In this document: positions 29,350 through 38,193 of the stretch, one piece after another
Position numbering within the stretch: position 1 is the first letter of the stretch
How the letters are laid out: every line of letters starts with the position of its first letter
Assembly: GCA_007745835.1 (NCBI GenBank)
Contig: CP036424.1
Location: forward strand, 705,001-769,000
DNA from: Planctomycetes bacterium MalM25
GTDB lineage: Bacteria > Planctomycetota > Planctomycetia > Pirellulales > Lacipirellulaceae
DNA length: 64,000 nt
Reading direction: 5' to 3'
The notes under the pieces: generated by a model
Told to the model about the DNA's origin: nothing
Databases searched by the model: none
What the model saw: the letters and a program-made list of their open reading frames with translations, nothing else
Made by a program: the position numbers and the translations under genes

Positions 29350-29541
29350 AGTGATGGTTGGTTTCGCGTCTTCCTGCGTGGCAGGTTGGGCGGTCTTGGT
29401 CGTCTTTTCTGAAAATGCCGGTTTCTCGGCCTGTTTCGGTTATGCGGCCACTGGCCCGGCTCCGATGTAGGGAGTGTCGTCGGTCCCTGTGCGCGGGGAT
29501 CGTCTATCGACGCTGCCACTTCGTCGCGAGGATTCGCCGCC

Positions 29542-31806
29542 ATGCGAACTAGTTTTACGGCTACTCTGTTCATCGCTCTCGCCTGCCACGCCTCGATCGG
29601 AATGGGTCAGGAAGGGGTGATCTATGTTGACGACATGCCGTCGGTCGACCGAGCGGTGCTCGAAGCGGCCGACCTGACGCTGCCGCCGATGCAGGGCGCC
29701 GTTCCGCGGATGTCGCCGCAGGCGATGAAGCCGATGGCCTACGCCCCGGCGGGCGGCGGCGTGAAGCCGGTCGCTTACAGCGGCGGCGTGCGTCCGAGCA
29801 CGCAGTCGGGCCCGGCCGAGCAGGCGAAGCGGCCCGGGCTGTTCGGCGGCATCAAGAAGCCGTCGTGGCTGTTCGGCAAGAAGCAAGAGAAGCCGGCTCC
29901 GAGCGACCCGTTCGCCAACGCCACCCGGCAGGCCAAACTGAACACGGTGCAGGCCGCCCAGCGCGTCCAGCCGATCCCGTCGCACGTCGGCGGGTCGCAG
30001 CGTGGCGTGGCGACGGCGGGCTACCAGAAGCAGCCGATGGCCAAGAAGCGTTCGAGCCAGCTCAACGGCGGCCTCAACCTGCGCTCGACCGCCGGCCCGC
30101 GCCGCGGCCTGCTCTCGGGCCTGTGGGGCGATTCGCCCAGCAAACCCGCCGCCAAGTCGCCCGCGAACACGATGCCGAAGCCGCAGGGCTTCGCCAGCTC
30201 GCAGGGCCCTTCGGCCGGCAAGATCCGCAACACCAAGCTCCGCCCCGGCGGCGCGAAGTCGACGGCCAAGCCGAGCTCGCCCCGACCGATGGCCCAACTC
30301 GCCTCACGGCCCATGCCGCCCCAGGCGAAGCCGGTCCGCAAAGCGATCCCGGAGTCGCTCGTGAAGCAGCAGCCGAGCGAGGTGACCAACCGCTTCGCGA
30401 TCGAATCGGAGCCCGAAACGATGGAGCCGGCCGGCGAGTTTATCATGGTCAGCGACGACTCGGTCGCCGAGCCGAAGCTCTCGGCGCCCCTGGTTCAAGC
30501 CGAAGAAGTGGAGCCGGCGAAGACGGTTGTCCTCGCTCCGGCGGCGTCGCTCGATGCCGCCCCGCAGTCGACCGAAGAGGCCAAGCCAATGGTTGTTCTC
30601 GGTGTGCCGGCGGTGGAGAAGAGCCCCGAGGTCGAGGTCCTGGCTCCGCCGACGCCCCAGGCCCCTGAGCCGGTCGTTGTCGAGAACAAGCCGCAGCCGA
30701 TGCCGATCGAGCCGGCCCCGATGGCCGAACCGGTCGCTCCTCGGATGACGACCATCAACCGCTACACCACGACGCAGGCCGCCCCGCTGACGGCGCCCGA
30801 GCCGGTCACGCCGGCCGAGCCGAGCGAGCGTTCGAAGGCCCTGCTTGCCGAAGCCCACGAGCTGGCGGCCACGGCCGCGGCCTACGACGACTTCTCGGCG
30901 GTCGTGAAGCGTTGCCGCTACGTGCTGGCGATCGACGCCTCGCCGGTGGCTCAGTCGTACGCCAACCAGCTGTCCGGTTGGGCGCTGACCAAGCGGGGCG
31001 ACACGCTCGACGCGTTGGGACGTTTCGTCGAAGCCCGCACCGACTACCACGAGGCGCTCCGCTGCGACGCCGAGTGCTGGCGTGCCGAGCACGCCCTCGG
31101 GGTGCTCGCCGCTCGCGAGGGCGACGCCGCCACCGCGCTGGGGCACTTCAACCGCACGATCGAACTGAATCCCGAGTACGCCAAGGCGTTCTCGAACCGG
31201 GCCGCCCTGTCGGTCCAAGCGGGCGACTACCAGACCGCCCTGGTGGACTACCAGCAGGCGATCGAGATCGATCCCGACCTGGCGGTGGCCCACATCGGCC
31301 GCGGCCGCGTCTGCCACATGCTCGGCCTGCTCGACGAGGGGCTCCGCCACCTCGACGCCGCCGAGGTCCTCTCGCCCGCCGACGCGATGATCGCGACCGG
31401 CCGGGGTGACCTGCTGACCGACCTGGGCCGCTACGGCCAAGCCTTCCAGGCCTACCAGCGGGCGATCGAGATCGATCCGACCTCCGCCGCCGCCCACCGC
31501 AACCTCGCCTGGATGCAAGCGACCTGCCCGGTCGACGCGTTCCGCGACGGCGAGTCCGCCCTGCAGCACGCCGAGGCGGCCGCCCGCCTGGCCCCGGGCG
31601 CCGACGACCTGACGCTCGACACCCAGGCCGCCGCGTTGGCCGCCGTCGGCCGCTTCGACGAGGCGACCGAGATGCAACGCCGGGCGATCGAACTGGCCCC
31701 CGAGTCCGACACGGGCGTCTACCGTGAGCGGCTCGCCATGTACGAGCGGGGCGAGGCCTTCACCAGCAAGCCGGTGGCGGTTCAGCAGGCGAGCTACTTG
31801 CGTTGA
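29542..31806 (+). CDS. Exported Pro/Lys-rich TPR protein (paralogue 2)
   Basis: A 754-residue protein with a signal peptide (TSFTATLFIALACHASIGMG). Residues about 30-420 are low-complexity, rich in Pro, Ala, Lys and Ser, and probably extended. Residues about 425-735 contain TPR units: GRFVEARTDYHEALRCDAEC, GDYQTALVDYQQAIEIDPDL, GRYGQAFQAYQRAIEIDPTS. The C-terminal array is homologous to the upstream gene. The long basic linker could cross or bind a surface layer (inference). A terminator hairpin follows at 31906. Confidence 0.82.
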   Translation: MRTSFTATLFIALACHASIGMGQEGVIYVDDMPSVDRAVLEAADLTLPPMQGAVPRMSPQAMKPMAYAPAGGGVKPVAYSGGVRPSTQSGPAEQAKRPGLFGGIKKPSWLFGKKQEKPAPSDPFANATRQAKLNTVQAAQRVQPIPSHVGGSQRGVATAGYQKQPMAKKRSSQLNGGLNLRSTAGPRRGLLSGLWGDSPSKPAAKSPANTMPKPQGFASSQGPSAGKIRNTKLRPGGAKSTAKPSSPRPMAQLASRPMPPQAKPVRKAIPESLVKQQPSEVTNRFAIESEPETMEPAGEFIMVSDDSVAEPKLSAPLVQAEEVEPAKTVVLAPAASLDAAPQSTEEAKPMVVLGVPAVEKSPEVEVLAPPTPQAPEPVVVENKPQPMPIEPAPMAEPVAPRMTTINRYTTTQAAPLTAPEPVTPAEPSERSKALLAEAHELAATAAAYDDFSAVVKRCRYVLAIDASPVAQSYANQLSGWALTKRGDTLDALGRFVEARTDYHEALRCDAECWRAEHALGVLAAREGDAATALGHFNRTIELNPEYAKAFSNRAALSVQAGDYQTALVDYQQAIEIDPDLAVAHIGRGRVCHMLGLLDEGLRHLDAAEVLSPADAMIATGRGDLLTDLGRYGQAFQAYQRAIEIDPTSAAAHRNLAWMQATCPVDAFRDGESALQHAEAAARLAPGADDLTLDTQAAALAAVGRFDEATEMQRRAIELAPESDTGVYRERLAMYERGEAFTSKPVAVQQASYLR

Positions 31807-31905
31807 GCGAGTCGCGGCCAGCGAGGAATCGAGGCCACGCACCGATTCAAGAGGCGCCGAGCGGCCAGGCCTGAGGGCCGACTCGGCTGACGAAGGGGGG
31901 GAAGC

Positions 31906-31940
31906 GAAGGCCCGGTCGCCGCAAGGCGGCCGGGCCTTTC
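31906..31940 (+). terminator. Terminator hairpin after the second TPR gene
   Basis: AAGGCCCGGTCGCC (31907-31920) pairs with GGCGGCCGGGCCTT (31925-31938) around a GCAA loop, followed by TCGTGTTTC. A tight GC-rich stem about 100 bp after the stop. Confidence 0.7.
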
Positions 31941-32101
31941 GTGTTTCTGGGGGCCGGTTGCGATTTTCTGGGGCCGGTTGCGACCCGGCTGCCCCGCGCT
32001 CCGCTTGGCTCGCCAATGCCCTGCGGGCTTCGGCTTTCGCCCGCGGAGCGGGGGGTGTAGGGAGGGTGGACTTTCACCTACGGGTGGATGTCGATTAGAT
32101 C

Positions 32102-32171
32102 GGGAGGGCGAGGCTCCTGCCGAGCCGGAAGCGGGTACCCGGGGCCGGCTCCGCAGGAGCGTCGCCCTCCC
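32102..32171. repeat. Palindromic repeat, family A copy 3
   Basis: GGGAGGGCGAGGCTCCTGCC pairs with GCAGGAGCGTCGCCCTCCC. The centre GGAAGCGGGTACCCGGGGCC is the core also found, reversed, inside family C. It is part of the first full 190-bp tandem unit. Confidence 0.82.
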
Positions 32172-32290
32172 AACCCGGCCTCCCGGCGCTCCGCTTGGCT
32201 CGCCAACGCCCTGTGGGCATCGGCTTGCGCCCGCGGAGCGAGCGGTGTAGGGAGGGTGGACTTTCACTGCGGGATGGATGTCGCTTTCAT

Positions 32291-32360
32291 CGGGAGGGCG
32301 AGGCTCCTGCCGAGCCGGAAGCGGGTACCCGGGGCCGGCTCCGCAGGAGCGTCGCCCTCC
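32291..32360. repeat. Palindromic repeat, family A copy 4
   Basis: Identical in sequence to the element 190 bp upstream, carried in the second tandem unit. Confidence 0.82.
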
Positions 32361-32527
32361 CAACCCGGCCTCCCGGCGCTCTGCTTGGCTCGCCAACGCC
32401 CTGTGGGCATCGGCTTGCGCCCGCGGAGCGGGAAGCGGTTGGTGGATGGCTTGGGTGATGGGCGTCGGTGGGCAACGTGGCTACAGTTCGATAACGGTCC
32501 ACATACCACCGGTCACTGGCCACTCTC

Positions 32528-32857
32528 ATGAAAGCTGCTTGGAACGGCGTCACCCTCGCCGAATCGGACGCCACGATCGTTGTCGAGGGGAACCACTACT
32601 TCCCGCCCGAGTCGCTCAACCGCGAGCTCTTCCGCGAGGCGGCGACGACGACCGTCTGCGGTTGGAAGGGGACGGCCAGCTACTACGACCTGGTCGTTGG
32701 CGAGGCGGTCAACGAGGGGGCGGCCTGGTATTACGCCCAACCGAAAGAGGCCGCCAGCCAGATCGCCGGTTACGTCGCCTTCTGGAAGGGGGTCGAGGTT
32801 TCGGGCGAGCCGGCGGGGGGCGGGCCCGAGATCGAGGGGGGCGCCTGCTCCCTTTGA
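32528..32857 (+). CDS. DUF427-family protein
   Basis: A 109-residue protein: [53 protein letters not shown] and [20 protein letters not shown] are the conserved blocks of DUF427, a small beta-rich cytoplasmic family of unknown function. It lies 98 bp upstream of pyrG on the same strand. The end ([11 protein letters not shown]) is low complexity. Function cannot be stated. Confidence 0.85.
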   Translation: MKAAWNGVTLAESDATIVVEGNHYFPPESLNRELFREAATTTVCGWKGTASYYDLVVGEAVNEGAAWYYAQPKEAASQIAGYVAFWKGVEVSGEPAGGGPEIEGGACSL

Positions 32858-32955
32858 GGGCTTTGAGGGATTGCCCCTCCGAATCCCGCGTGGCAGGCGA
32901 TAGACTGGGCTTTTACAGCCAGTCGCCCCCCCGGGAAGTCGGGAGCCCCCTCGGT

Positions 32956-34650
32956 ATGCCCAAGCACCTCTTTGTCACCGGCGGCGTCGTCAGCTCGTTG
33001 GGTAAGGGCCTGACTTCGGCCTCGATCGGCATGCTGCTCGAGAAGCGCGGCCTCTCGGTCCGCATGCAGAAGCTCGACCCCTACCTGAACGTCGACCCGG
33101 GCACGATGTCGCCCTACCAGCACGGCGAGGTCTACGTGCTGGACGACGGCTCGGAGACCGACCTCGACTTGGGGCACTACGAACGCTTCACCGGCGGCCC
33201 GCTCACGCGCGACAGCAACTACACGAGCGGCCAGATCTACCAGTCGGTGATCGACAAGGAACGCCGCGGCGAGTTCCTCGGCAAGACCGTGCAGGTCATC
33301 CCGCACGTCACGGACGAGATCAAGAGTTGCATCGCCAAGCTCTCCGAGTCGAAGGACGCTGAGGGCCGCAAACCGGACGTCATCATCACGGAGATCGGCG
33401 GCACGGTCGGCGACATCGAGAGCCAGCCCTTCATGGAGGCGATCCGCCAGTTCGCGCAAACAAGCAACAGCGGTCCCGCGGGCGAGAGGGAATGCCTCTT
33501 CATCCACCTGACGCTCGTGCCCTACCTGAAGGCGGCCCGCGAGCTGAAGACCAAGCCGACCCAGCACTCCGTCGGCCTGCTCCGCCAAATCGGCATCCAG
33601 CCCGACATCCTGATCTGCCGGACCGAGCAGCCGATCAGCCGCGAGGACCGCGAGAAGATCGCCCTGTTCTGCAACGTGCCGATCGAGGCCGTGATCGAAG
33701 AGAAGGACAAGGACTTCAGCATCTACGAGGTGCCGCTGAGCCTCGTAGAGAACCGGCTCGACGCGCAGATCTGCGAACGCCTCGGCCTCGAGACGCCCGA
33801 GCCCTGCCTCGACGACTGGCACGACCTGCTGGGCCGCCTCCGCCGACCGGACCACGAGATCTCGATCGCCGTGGTCGGCAAGTACGCCGAGCACCGCGAC
33901 GCCTACAAGTCGATCTACGAGGCGATCGACCACGCCGGCATCCATCACAAGGCGACGGTGCGCATCGGGCGGATCCGCAGCGAGGACGTCGAGGCGGAAG
34001 GCCCCGAGCGGCTGCTCGCCGGCTACGACGGCCTGCTCGTCCCCGGCGGGTTCGGCGAGCGCGGCATCGAGGGAAAGGTGCAGGCGATCCGCTGGGCGCG
34101 CGAGAAGGGCGTCCCCTTCTTCGGGATTTGCCTCGGCATGCAGTGCGCCGTGGTCGAGTACGGCCGTCACGTGGTTGGCCTGGAAGGGGCGCACAGCACC
34201 GAGTTCGATAAGGACACGCCCCACCCGGTGATCTGCCTGCTCGACGAGCAGCAGGGCATCGTCGACATGGGGGGCACGATGCGGCTGGGTTCCCAGCCGG
34301 CGGTGCTCGCCGAGGGCTCGAAGGCGGCCGCTTGCTACGGCGCGACCGAAGTGAACGAACGCCACCGCCACCGCTACGAGTTCAACAACAAGCAGTACCG
34401 CCAGCAGTACGAGGCGAACGGCATGGCGATCACCGGCACGAGCCCCGACGGCGGGCTGGTCGAGATCGTCGAGCTGCCCGACCACCCCTGGTTCCTGGCG
34501 GTGCAGTACCACCCCGAGTTCAAGAGCAAGCCGACCGCCGCGCAGCCGCTGTTCGCCGGCTTCGTGGGCGCCGCCATCCGCCGCCGCGAGGGGCGGGGAG
34601 AGCGGGCGCCGACAGCGGAAAGCCAACAACCCGAAAGCGCTGGTTCATGA
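32956..34650 (+). CDS. pyrG: CTP synthase (glutamine-hydrolysing)
   Basis: A 564-residue PyrG from the ATG at 32956; the open frame further upstream is only read-through of the repeats. The synthase domain begins [20 protein letters not shown] (P-loop-like) and has [20 protein letters not shown]. The glutaminase domain (about 300-550) has [20 protein letters not shown] with the nucleophile Cys, and [13 protein letters not shown] with the His-Glu pair. It converts UTP to CTP with glutamine. Length and motifs are intact. Confidence 0.96.
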   Translation: MPKHLFVTGGVVSSLGKGLTSASIGMLLEKRGLSVRMQKLDPYLNVDPGTMSPYQHGEVYVLDDGSETDLDLGHYERFTGGPLTRDSNYTSGQIYQSVIDKERRGEFLGKTVQVIPHVTDEIKSCIAKLSESKDAEGRKPDVIITEIGGTVGDIESQPFMEAIRQFAQTSNSGPAGERECLFIHLTLVPYLKAARELKTKPTQHSVGLLRQIGIQPDILICRTEQPISREDREKIALFCNVPIEAVIEEKDKDFSIYEVPLSLVENRLDAQICERLGLETPEPCLDDWHDLLGRLRRPDHEISIAVVGKYAEHRDAYKSIYEAIDHAGIHHKATVRIGRIRSEDVEAEGPERLLAGYDGLLVPGGFGERGIEGKVQAIRWAREKGVPFFGICLGMQCAVVEYGRHVVGLEGAHSTEFDKDTPHPVICLLDEQQGIVDMGGTMRLGSQPAVLAEGSKAAACYGATEVNERHRHRYEFNNKQYRQQYEANGMAITGTSPDGGLVEIVELPDHPWFLAVQYHPEFKSKPTAAQPLFAGFVGAAIRRREGRGERAPTAESQQPESAGS

Positions 34651-34662
34651 GCAAGAGGATCT

Positions 34663-34745
34663 CAACCGAGGGCGGCAGCCCTCGGATCGAAGGTGCTGGT
34701 CGGTTCCCTAGCGCTTCGATCCGTCGGCTTCCGCCGACGGCTTGG
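34663..34745. repeat. Long palindrome after pyrG (family K)
   Basis: CAACCGAGGGCGGCAGCCCT then CGGATCGAAG on the left pairs imperfectly with CTTCGATCCGTCGGCTTCCG then CCGACGGCTTGGG on the right. It begins 12 nt after the pyrG stop and lies before the DUF1844 gene. Confidence 0.7.
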
Positions 34746-34796
34746 GCGTCAGGGCACACAAGAAGCCTTTAGTCGTTCCGCGTACGCAGTAAGAAC

Positions 34797-35222
34797 ATGT
34801 CTGACGAAGAGAAGAAGATCCTCATCGACGAGGACTGGAAGTCCCAAGTTGAAGCCGAAAAACAGGCGGCCGCGGAGCAATCCGCAGGCGAGTCCCCAGC
34901 ATCCGATGGCGAGCCCCCAACGTCAGTTGGGGGTGTGGGTGACAGCGAAGCAGCCGCCGGCTCTCCCGACGACCCCCCGATGCCCGAGGCGTCGATCGGC
35001 ATGCTGATGTCGTCTCTGGCGACCGAAGCGCTGATCTCCATGGGCCAGTTCCCCCACCCCGCCACGGGCGAGGTGATCCGCCGGCCGAATCAGGCGAAGT
35101 ACCTGATCGACACGTTGGCCATGCTCAAAGAGAAGACCGAGGGCAATCTCTCCGCCGAGGAGACCGCCGCCCTCGACGACGTGCTGCACCAGCTCCGCAT
35201 GGCGTTCGTGGCGGGAAAGTAG
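34797..35222 (+). CDS. DUF1844-family protein
   Basis: A 141-residue protein. Residues about 1-60 are charged low complexity. The conserved C-terminal part, IGMLMSSLATEALISMGQFP then NQAKYLIDTLAMLKEKTEGN and LDDVLHQLRMAFV, is DUF1844, a short helical domain common in Planctomycetes and related phyla with no known function. Its TAG stop (35220-35222) is inside the left arm of a palindromic repeat. Confidence 0.85.
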   Translation: MSDEEKKILIDEDWKSQVEAEKQAAAEQSAGESPASDGEPPTSVGGVGDSEAAAGSPDDPPMPEASIGMLMSSLATEALISMGQFPHPATGEVIRRPNQAKYLIDTLAMLKEKTEGNLSAEETAALDDVLHQLRMAFVAGK

Positions 35223-35310
35223 GCAGAGGGCAGTAAGCAGTAAGCAGAGTCTCGCTACGAGACCAGCTCGTTTAGCAAGACTGCCTACTGCCCTCTGCTT
35301 ACTGCCTACT
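35218..35310. repeat. Palindromic repeat, family D copy 1
   Basis: AGTAGGCAGAGGGCAGTAAG and what follows pair with the right arm ending TGCTTACTGCCTACT at 35310. The centre CTCGCTACGAGACCAGCTCG then TTTAGCAAG is the reverse complement of the centre at 40127-40211, so the two are the same element in opposite orientation. The left arm contains the stop codon of the DUF1844 gene. Confidence 0.83.
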
Positions 35311-35323
35311 TTTTTCCCGGGAC

Positions 35324-35884
35324 GTGTTACCCTCGGCCGGTGTCTTCTTCTCAGAAGGTCCACCCGGGAACGTCCGCTTGTCCGAGCGAGTCACCGCCGA
35401 TCGGCTCGGTCAGCTGCTGGCCCAGCACGGGCCGGCGCTTGCGCTGGCGGCGGCCCAGTGGACCGACGCCGCTGACGATTGCGTGCAGGAAGCCCTGATC
35501 GAACTCGCCGCGCTGCCGTCCGCCCCCGAGCGTCCGGCCGCTTGGCTGTTCAAGCGGGTGCGGCAGCGGGCGCTCAACGCAGCACGCGCCCAACGCCGTC
35601 GCCGCGACCACGAATCGACCGCCTGGCGGGATCGATTGCGGCCCTGCGCTGGCGCGATGGATTCAGCGGAGACGCTCGACCTGATCGAGGCCCTCGCCGA
35701 GCTCACGCCCGAAGACCGCGAGCTGGTCACGCTCCGCTTCTTCAGCGACCTGTCGTACGCCGAGATCGCCGAAGCGGTCGGCGGATCGACATCCAACGCC
35801 CACCGCCGCACCGAGAAGGCGCTCGCCCAACTCCGCCGCCGATTGGAGGCCCCGTGTCCGAAACGGATCCGAACAACGACCTGA
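35324..35884 (+). CDS. ECF-type sigma-70 family sigma factor
   Basis: About 186 residues from GTG; a TTG at 35378 (SERVTADRLGQLL) is a plausible alternative start. AADDCVQEALIELAALP is region 2 and LTPEDRELVTLRFFSDLSYA then EIAEAVGGSTSNAHRRTEKA is region 4 with its helix-turn-helix. It would direct RNA polymerase to a special promoter set. Its last 31 bases overlap the start of a membrane-protein gene that may be its regulator, and two secreted-protein genes follow; these are candidate targets or partners. Confidence 0.85.
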   Translation: MLPSAGVFFSEGPPGNVRLSERVTADRLGQLLAQHGPALALAAAQWTDAADDCVQEALIELAALPSAPERPAAWLFKRVRQRALNAARAQRRRRDHESTAWRDRLRPCAGAMDSAETLDLIEALAELTPEDRELVTLRFFSDLSYAEIAEAVGGSTSNAHRRTEKALAQLRRRLEAPCPKRIRTTT

Positions 35885-36432
35885 TCGCCCGCTACCGCGC
35901 GGCGTTCGACCCACCGCCGCCGACGCTCGACGAGCGCACCCTCTGGTACGAGGCGGGCCGCGCCGCCGCTGCGCCCCAGCCGGGCGGCTGGTTGCTGCCG
36001 GCTTATTCGGGCGCGGTGACCGTGCTGGCCGCTTCGTTGGCTTGGGCGCTGGTGCGCCCGCCGGTTGCGGAGCCGCCCGCGGCGGCGCCCCCGATGCTCG
36101 TCGCCACGCCGGCGCCGACCGAGCCGGCGTCCGAGGAGCCGATTGAGGGCGACGAACCGGCGCTCACGCCCTGGGCGAAGTTGTTCCCCGCGTCGCTCCC
36201 GGCGCGGAACGCCTACGCCGAGCGGCAGCAGCGGATGCTCCGCGATGACTTCATAAGAGACAACGAGATCGCCACGACCGTACCGTTCGAGTACGAGCCC
36301 GCGCCGCCTGCGACCCGCGAGCGGCTCCTGGAGGAGTACCTCCCCAACCGCGACCTCCCCGTCCCGCCCAAGCCGTCCGAGGGCCGGCAGAACACCCAAC
36401 AGACGCGCCGCGGCGCGAAGGAGCTGGCATGA
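35854..36432 (+). CDS. Single-pass membrane protein, possible anti-sigma partner
   Basis: A 192-residue protein. The GTG at 35854 follows GGAGG (35845-35849) and gives SETDPNNDLIARYRAAFDPP. A single hydrophobic segment (WLLPAYSGAVTVLAASLAWA) near residues 40-60 is followed by a Pro/Ala-rich periplasmic part. The layout (short cytoplasmic part, one membrane span, gene overlapping an ECF sigma gene) fits an anti-sigma factor, but no ZAS or other anti-sigma motif is visible. The stop overlaps the next start as ATGA. Confidence 0.65.
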   Translation: MSETDPNNDLIARYRAAFDPPPPTLDERTLWYEAGRAAAAPQPGGWLLPAYSGAVTVLAASLAWALVRPPVAEPPAAAPPMLVATPAPTEPASEEPIEGDEPALTPWAKLFPASLPARNAYAERQQRMLRDDFIRDNEIATTVPFEYEPAPPATRERLLEEYLPNRDLPVPPKPSEGRQNTQQTRRGAKELA

Positions 36433-38048
36433 GTGAGCGAGTAAGCGGTAGGCAGAAGGCGGTAGGCAGTCGGACTTCCCTCCCCCTTTGGGGGAGGGCC
36501 AGGGTGGGGGCGCCCCGGGTACCCACTTCACCCCCACCCCAACCCTCCCCCAAAGGGGGAGGGAGTTCTTGGCTCCTCGCCGCCCTCTGCCTACTGCCTA
36601 GTGCCTACAGCTTTGCCGACGCGGAGCACCTTGAGGACGAGGACAACCCGAGCCTCACGATCATTCGCATGGAGGTCACGCCCGCGGACGAAGCGGTCCC
36701 GGCGTTCAAGCACCGGCTGATCTACGATCTGCACGAACGGCTCCCCGGCAACCGACCGCAGTGGTACGCGCGGACTTATCCAGAAGAGGCGCCGGGTTTC
36801 CGAGCCTGGGTTGTGGCCACCAGCCGGGATCATGAGGCTTTCGAAGAATACTACCAGTCAGGCGTACCAGTTCGCCAAGTTGATTGGAGTCAGTTCGAGG
36901 TGCCTCTTAAAGTTGCGAAGAGCTTTTATGAGAACTACCTCGTCCCGGCGGCACGACGACGAGACTGTGACTGGGGCCTGCATTCAGAGAGCGTCACGGG
37001 ACCCGAGCTCATTCAGTTCTTGCTGCCCGAGTTTCAAGGGAGTCGGGAGTTCGCTCGGATGGGCAATGCCGCGACGAGGCAGGCTATTGCTGAGGAACGT
37101 TACGAAGACGCCATCACCTACCTGAGAACGCAGTACCAGCTCAGTCGCGATGTCGCTGAGGAGCCGTTCCTGGTTTGCAGCCTCGTCGGTATCGCCATCT
37201 CGGGTATCGCCAACGTGGGGGCGACGGACCTCATCGCAGCGCCCGGCTCACCGAACCTCTACTGGGCCTTGTCCGAGCTCCCCTCGCCACCGGTGTCAAT
37301 CGCCGAGACCTTCAACGCGGAGCTCGCGATCGCCGAGCGGATGTTCCCGGTCCTGAGCGATGCGGAAAGTGTAGAGCGGACCGGGGCTCAATGGAACGAA
37401 GTGTGGCGGGACCTGGTGCAGGGCACGCAAGACGGGACCATCAACAGTCGCGGAGTGTTCCGTGGCAGCGCCCTCGACGTAGCGCCCGTGCTGTTCGGTT
37501 TGTCCGGCTATACGCACGCAAAGGGTCGTCTACTCGATTGGGGGCACGAGCCCGCGTCCGTGGAAGCGATGTCGGTGGGCCAGGTCTTGACGATTTACAC
37601 GGCGCGTGTGGTGAAGATCGCCGCGGATGAGTACCGGAAGGCGAATGTCACGGACATCCCTTTCTCTGACTTGCGCCGAATCGGTGAAGCCGCGGACAAT
37701 CGTTTGCGGGAGATGCGGCCGTTCCATTCAGGTCAGAACCGCGAGATCGTTCCGATCGCTGACCTCTTGTTGCCGGCTATTCAAGCCGCCCGCAGCGCCG
37801 AGGTCCGCATCGCCCGCGACGTCGCCGCGTTGCGGGTCATCGAGGCCCTCCGCATGCACGCCGCTCGGAACAACGACCGATGGCCACGCTCGCTCGAGGA
37901 CGTGACCTGCGTGCCGATCCCGCTCAACCCGGCGACCGATAAGCCATTCCTTTATCACCGCGACGGCAGGACGGCCGTGCTCGAACTGCCCGACTGGGAG
38001 GGCTTCCCCGGCTACTCGCGGCGGTACGAGATCACGATCAAGCCCTGA
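36429..38048 (+). CDS. Exported protein of unknown function with repeat-derived N-terminus
   Basis: A 539-residue protein. The ATG overlaps the previous stop (ATGA). Residues about 1-62 are encoded by a nested palindromic element (36444-36608), including the hydrophobic signal core WLLAALCLLPSAYSFADA. The body has no family I recognise; the C-terminal block AALRVIEALRMHAARNNDRW then PRSLEDVTCVPIPLNP is common in secreted planctomycete proteins. Bases about 36790-37750 have lower GC than both ends, suggesting a mosaic. An alternative in-frame GTG is at 36504. Translational coupling to the upstream gene is likely. Confidence 0.65.
   Translation: MSERVSGRQKAVGSRTSLPLWGRARVGAPRVPTSPPPQPSPKGGGSSWLLAALCLLPSAYSFADAEHLEDEDNPSLTIIRMEVTPADEAVPAFKHRLIYDLHERLPGNRPQWYARTYPEEAPGFRAWVVATSRDHEAFEEYYQSGVPVRQVDWSQFEVPLKVAKSFYENYLVPAARRRDCDWGLHSESVTGPELIQFLLPEFQGSREFARMGNAATRQAIAEERYEDAITYLRTQYQLSRDVAEEPFLVCSLVGIAISGIANVGATDLIAAPGSPNLYWALSELPSPPVSIAETFNAELAIAERMFPVLSDAESVERTGAQWNEVWRDLVQGTQDGTINSRGVFRGSALDVAPVLFGLSGYTHAKGRLLDWGHEPASVEAMSVGQVLTIYTARVVKIAADEYRKANVTDIPFSDLRRIGEAADNRLREMRPFHSGQNREIVPIADLLLPAIQAARSAEVRIARDVAALRVIEALRMHAARNNDRWPRSLEDVTCVPIPLNPATDKPFLYHRDGRTAVLELPDWEGFPGYSRRYEITIKP
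36444..36608. repeat. Nested palindrome: family C (36475-36568) inside family D arms
   Basis: Outer arms AGCGGTAGGCAGAAGGCGGT (36444 on) and CTGCCTACTGCCTAGTGCCT (to 36608) belong to family D. Between them is a family C element: TCCCTCCCCCTTTGGGGGAG pairing with CCCTCCCCCAAAGGGGGAGG, centre GCCCCGGGTACCCACTTCA. The whole element is read in frame by the gene at 36429. Confidence 0.8.
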
Positions 38049-38065
38049 CACACGGCTTCTTTACC

Positions 38066-38161
38066 TTGAGCCTTGAGCCGAAGGCGCTAGCCTCGGGCGC
38101 CATAGCAAGGGTTGGCGCTTCACCGAGGCGCCCGACGCTAGCGCGTACGGCTCAGCCTCAA
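38066..38161. repeat. Long palindrome (family J)
   Basis: GAGCCGAAGGCGCTAGCCTC then GGGCGCC pairs with GGCGCCCGACGCTAGCGCGT then ACGGCTC. It begins 17 nt after a stop codon and ends 32 nt before the next start. Confidence 0.75.
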
Positions 38162-38193
38162 TACCAAACGCTATTACGAGTGTGGAGATTCTC

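Larger units (their letters stand above)
31982..32430. repeat. Tandem repeat, 190-bp period, about 2.4 copies
   Basis: The block with CCGCGGAGCG, GTGTAGGGAGGGTGGACTTT and the family A palindrome recurs with an exact 190-bp offset (32051 and 32241; 32101 and 32291; 32231 and 32421). A partial first copy begins near 31982 and a partial third copy ends near 32430. No protein fits it. Unit identity is very high, so the duplication looks recent. It fills most of the 721-bp gap between the TPR gene and the DUF427 gene. Confidence 0.85.

Noticed and set aside
31982-32430. Tandem repeat considered as a CRISPR array
   Set aside because: The period is 190 bp with near-identical units and no short repeat-spacer alternation; no cas genes are present.
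32278-32955. N-terminal extension of pyrG through the repeats and DUF427 gene
   Set aside because: The extension is repeat-derived and off-frame for DUF427. ATG 32956 gives the conserved CTP synthase start.
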